A DNA stretch of 7,759 nucleotides from an uncultured Opitutia bacterium (GTDB lineage Bacteria; Verrucomicrobiota; Verrucomicrobiia; Opitutales; UBA953): the NCBI GenBank assembly GCA_903910245.1, contig CAIVYX010000255.1, positions 1 to 7,759 of the forward strand, read 5' to 3'. Shown here one piece after another: positions 5,907-7,759 of the stretch; the stretch's first letter is position 1, and every line of letters starts with the position of its first letter. A program made the translations under genes and the position numbers. The notes under the pieces were generated by a model, which was not told the origin of the DNA, ran no database searches, and was given only the letters and a program-made list of their open reading frames with translations.

Positions 5907-7261
5907 AGCTCGAGGGGGACGCCCGGTGCGGGATCGTGCACGCGGGTGCCCGGCATCGCGCTGGCGAGGGTTTCCTTCATCCAGGCTCGCGCGGGCGGGT
6001 CGCCGTGCGTCAGGACGATGTCCTTCGGCGCGAGGTCCTTGGCGAAGTCGAGGAGCTCTTCGCGATCCGCGTGGCCGCTGAGGTGGAAGCGTTCAACCTT
6101 GGCGCGCAGAGTCGAAGTGTGGTCGAGGGACTTGAACTTGAATTCACCGCCCGGATTCATGCCGATGAGTTCACCACCCGGGGTCTCCGGGTCGCAGTAG
6201 CCGACGAAGAACACCGCATTCTCCTCGTGGTCGAGCATGTTGGCGGCGACGCGCCAAGCCGGGGTCTTCTCGACGAGCATACCGCTCGAGAGTAGATAGA
6301 TACCACGTTCGGGCATATTCTTGCCGGGCTGCGTGTACTTGCGCGAGAGCGGCAGGATGCCGAGGTCGCGAAGGACTTGTCGGCTGAACTTTACCTGCTT
6401 GGTCTTCTTGCTGGCGGCATCGAGATAGTCGCAGAGATCCATGCCGAGTCCCGAGCAGAAGATCGGCACATCTGCCAAGTTGCCCGCATCGGCGGCTTCC
6501 TGGAGGAGCAGTAGAATCTCCTGCATGCGACCGAAGGCAAAGGCCGGCAGGAGGACGGAGCCGCCGTCGTCGCAGATGGCGTTGACGGCCTTAATCAGGC
6601 GCTGTTCTTCCTTGCCGCGGTCGAAGCCCGGAACCGTGGCCGTGGCACCGCGTGTGCACTCCATGACGAGCGTGTCGACCGGCGTGCGCGGGAAGTTGGC
6701 CGCCGCAACGGTGCGTTGGGCCTTGAAGTGGACGTCGCCCGTGAAGAAGTGCTTCTTCTTCCGGTGTTCGATGAGGCAGCCCACGGCGCCAGCGACATGG
6801 CCCGCGAGGTGGAAGGTGAGGGCGACTTCTTCGCCGCCGCGGCCGATCATACGCGGATTGGCGATGGGGACTGCGGCGAGGGCGTGTTCGACGCGTTCGA
6901 CGTCGGTCTCGACGTAGAGAGGGTAGTCCTGATTGCCGGTTTCCTCACGCTGGCGCTTCATTACCTGGATGGAGTTGCTGAGCAGGCGGCGGACGAAGAG
7001 CGTGGTGGCCGCGGAGGCGTAGACGCGCGACGACGGGTGCTGCTTCAGCAGCAACGGTAACGAGCCCAGGTGGTCGAGGTGGCAGTGCGTCAGGATCACG
7101 CCATCGACGTTACCTTGGATCTTATCAATCTGGGGCAAGGCCTTGCGGCCATCGAGTTTGGGGTGGAGGCCGCAGTCGATCACCAGCCGCAGTCCGCCGA
7201 ATTCGGCGAGCATGCAGTTGGCGCCGATCTCACGGCCAGAGTTTAGGTCGGTAAGTCGCAT
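5903..7261 (-). CDS. Beta-CASP metallo-beta-lactamase-fold RNA nuclease (YSH1/CPSF73-like)
   Basis: A 452-residue member of the beta-CASP group, two-zinc nucleases that process or degrade RNA. Visible metal and catalytic motifs are HCHLDH (59-64, motif 2), AGH with His155 (motif 3), FTGD with Asp176 (motif 4), VMECTRG with Glu201 (beta-CASP motif A), LSGHAD with His397 (motif B) and LTHGD with His419 (motif C). The family segments LLPAFAFGRMQEIL (237-250), LLSSGML (323-329) and FFVGYCDPETPGGEL (351-365) are also present. The size matches short bacterial enzymes such as Thermus TTHA0252 (about 430 residues), and there is no RNase J C-terminal extension. Motif A is usually E-[ST]-T-Y-G; here it is E-C-T-R-G. 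No signal peptide is seen, so it is cytosolic. It sits between the ApaG-domain gene (1-nt overlap, TAATG) and the amidase (4-nt overlap), which suggests one transcript. There is no Shine-Dalgarno before ATG 7261. Confidence 0.9.
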   Translation of the reverse strand: MRLTDLNSGREIGANCMLAEFGGLRLVIDCGLHPKLDGRKALPQIDKIQGNVDGVILTHCHLDHLGSLPLLLKQHPSSRVYASAATTLFVRRLLSNSIQVMKRQREETGNQDYPLYVETDVERVEHALAAVPIANPRMIGRGGEEVALTFHLAGHVAGAVGCLIEHRKKKHFFTGDVHFKAQRTVAAANFPRTPVDTLVMECTRGATATVPGFDRGKEEQRLIKAVNAICDDGGSVLLPAFAFGRMQEILLLLQEAADAGNLADVPIFCSGLGMDLCDYLDAASKKTKQVKFSRQVLRDLGILPLSRKYTQPGKNMPERGIYLLSSGMLVEKTPAWRVAANMLDHEENAVFFVGYCDPETPGGELIGMNPGGEFKFKSLDHTSTLRAKVERFHLSGHADREELLDFAKDLAPKDIVLTHGDPPARAWMKETLASAMPGTRVHDPAPGVPLEL

Positions 7262-7692
7262 TAGGAAGGGTCGGAAGGAGGGGTCAGCGCAAAGACCGGT
7301 ATGCGCGTGAAGACGCGTTCGCCGGATTGGGTGGTGCCGTGGAAGGAGCCCTCGGCCGTAAGGGGGCCGCCGGCGAGGTGGTAGCTGTTATAGGAGAACT
7401 TCTCGCCCGGGGGGAGGGTGGGGGTCTCGCCGACGATGCCGTCGCCCTCAACGATTTCGATGGTGCCGTCCGGGGAGCGGATAATCCATTTCCGGCCCAG
7501 TAGCTTCACCGTCTCCTGCGAGAGATTGCTGATGGTCAGGAAGTAGACGAACGCGTGAGGGGTTTCGGGGGGGAAGTTCACGTCCCTATGGTGGACCACC
7601 TTGTCGATGGTGACCCTGAGGCCTGGGAGTTCCTTTCCGGTGGGTTGCACGTTGGCCAAGACAAGAGGGCTTAGCCCCGCTACGGAAGCCAT
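7261..7692 (-). CDS. apaG: ApaG-domain (DUF525) protein
   Basis: A 143-residue protein whose core, residues 25-137, matches the ApaG beta-sandwich. It shows FVYFLTISNLS (48-58), LLGRKWIIRSPDGT (64-77), the family's GxGxxG signature as EGDGIVGETP (82-91) followed by LPPGEKFSYNSYHL (93-106), then AEGSFHGTT (113-121) and FTRIPVFAL at the end. E. coli ApaG has about 125 residues; bacterial ApaG was linked genetically to cobalt resistance and magnesium efflux, but its biochemical role is unclear, and the same fold occurs in F-box proteins and in a PolDIP2-type partner. The extra 24 or so N-terminal residues are not a signal peptide. ATG 7692 is the first start after an in-frame TAG at about 7736, and there is no Shine-Dalgarno near it. 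It heads the operon: its TAA overlaps the ATG of the beta-CASP gene (TAATG). Confidence 0.86.
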   Translation of the reverse strand: MASVAGLSPLVLANVQPTGKELPGLRVTIDKVVHHRDVNFPPETPHAFVYFLTISNLSQETVKLLGRKWIIRSPDGTIEIVEGDGIVGETPTLPPGEKFSYNSYHLAGGPLTAEGSFHGTTQSGERVFTRIPVFALTPPSDPS

Positions 7693-7759
7693 AAATCGGC
7701 CAATCGTGCGGTATTTACCCTTCCCGTCTTGCTCCTAGGGCCTGACGACCTTTGATGAA
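7693..7759 (-). promoter_or_regulatory. Leader region of the apaG operon (to the window edge)
   Basis: These 67 nt lie upstream of the apaG start and should hold at least part of the operon promoter. An A/T-rich TAAATA (minus strand, about 7718-7713) could be a -10 element, but no reasonable -35 lies 15-19 nt upstream of it. A purine-rich GGGAAGGG is too far (over 20 nt) from the ATG to act as its ribosome binding site. There is no clear riboswitch or hairpin. The region is cut by the window edge. Confidence 0.2.

Noticed and set aside
7755..7759. An ATG at 7755 at the right edge, perhaps the start of a plus-strand gene divergent from apaG
   Set aside because: Only five bases are available and no ribosome binding site precedes it, so it cannot be supported.

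Overview
The window is a compact, GC-rich bacterial chromosome segment of housekeeping character. It holds seven protein genes, one of them cut by the left edge. I see no RNA gene, mobile element, CRISPR array or repeat cluster. The gene mix (sigma-54, a GYF_2-domain membrane protein, a TolB-like beta-propeller, a beta-CASP RNA nuclease), high GC at third codon positions, very short gaps and almost no Shine-Dalgarno sequences suggest a Verrucomicrobiota-like (perhaps Opitutae) lineage. That placement is inference from style; no marker in the window proves it.

Layout: 1-151 (minus) is the start of an Mrp/ApbC-type Fe-S carrier ATPase. It is divergent from a secreted TolB-like PD40 beta-propeller protein at 215-1402 (plus). 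That gene converges, with a 6-nt gap, on a membrane protein with an N-terminal GYF_2 domain and an unrecognised C-terminal region (1409-3067, minus). The GYF_2 gene is divergent from rpoN (3180-4628, plus), which encodes sigma-54. The 112-nt space between them carries a short inverted repeat. rpoN runs with no gap into the stop codon of an amidase-signature enzyme, the last gene of a minus-strand operon.

The operon at 7692-4629 (minus) is ApaG-domain protein, then a beta-CASP metallo-beta-lactamase-fold nuclease, then the amidase. Its genes are joined by a 1-nt (TAATG) and a 4-nt (GTGA) overlap, so translational coupling is likely. A shared physiological role for the three products is not evident from the sequence.

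I did not find a clearly new biological system. The most worthwhile leads are the unassigned C-terminal region of the GYF_2 protein next to rpoN, the altered motif A of the beta-CASP enzyme inside the ApaG operon, and the two competing hairpins at the rpoN/amidase convergent junction. Both starts at the rpoN/GYF_2 divergent pair have longer in-frame alternatives. I chose shorter ones because the extra codons have non-coding-like composition and would leave only 19 nt for two divergent promoters.
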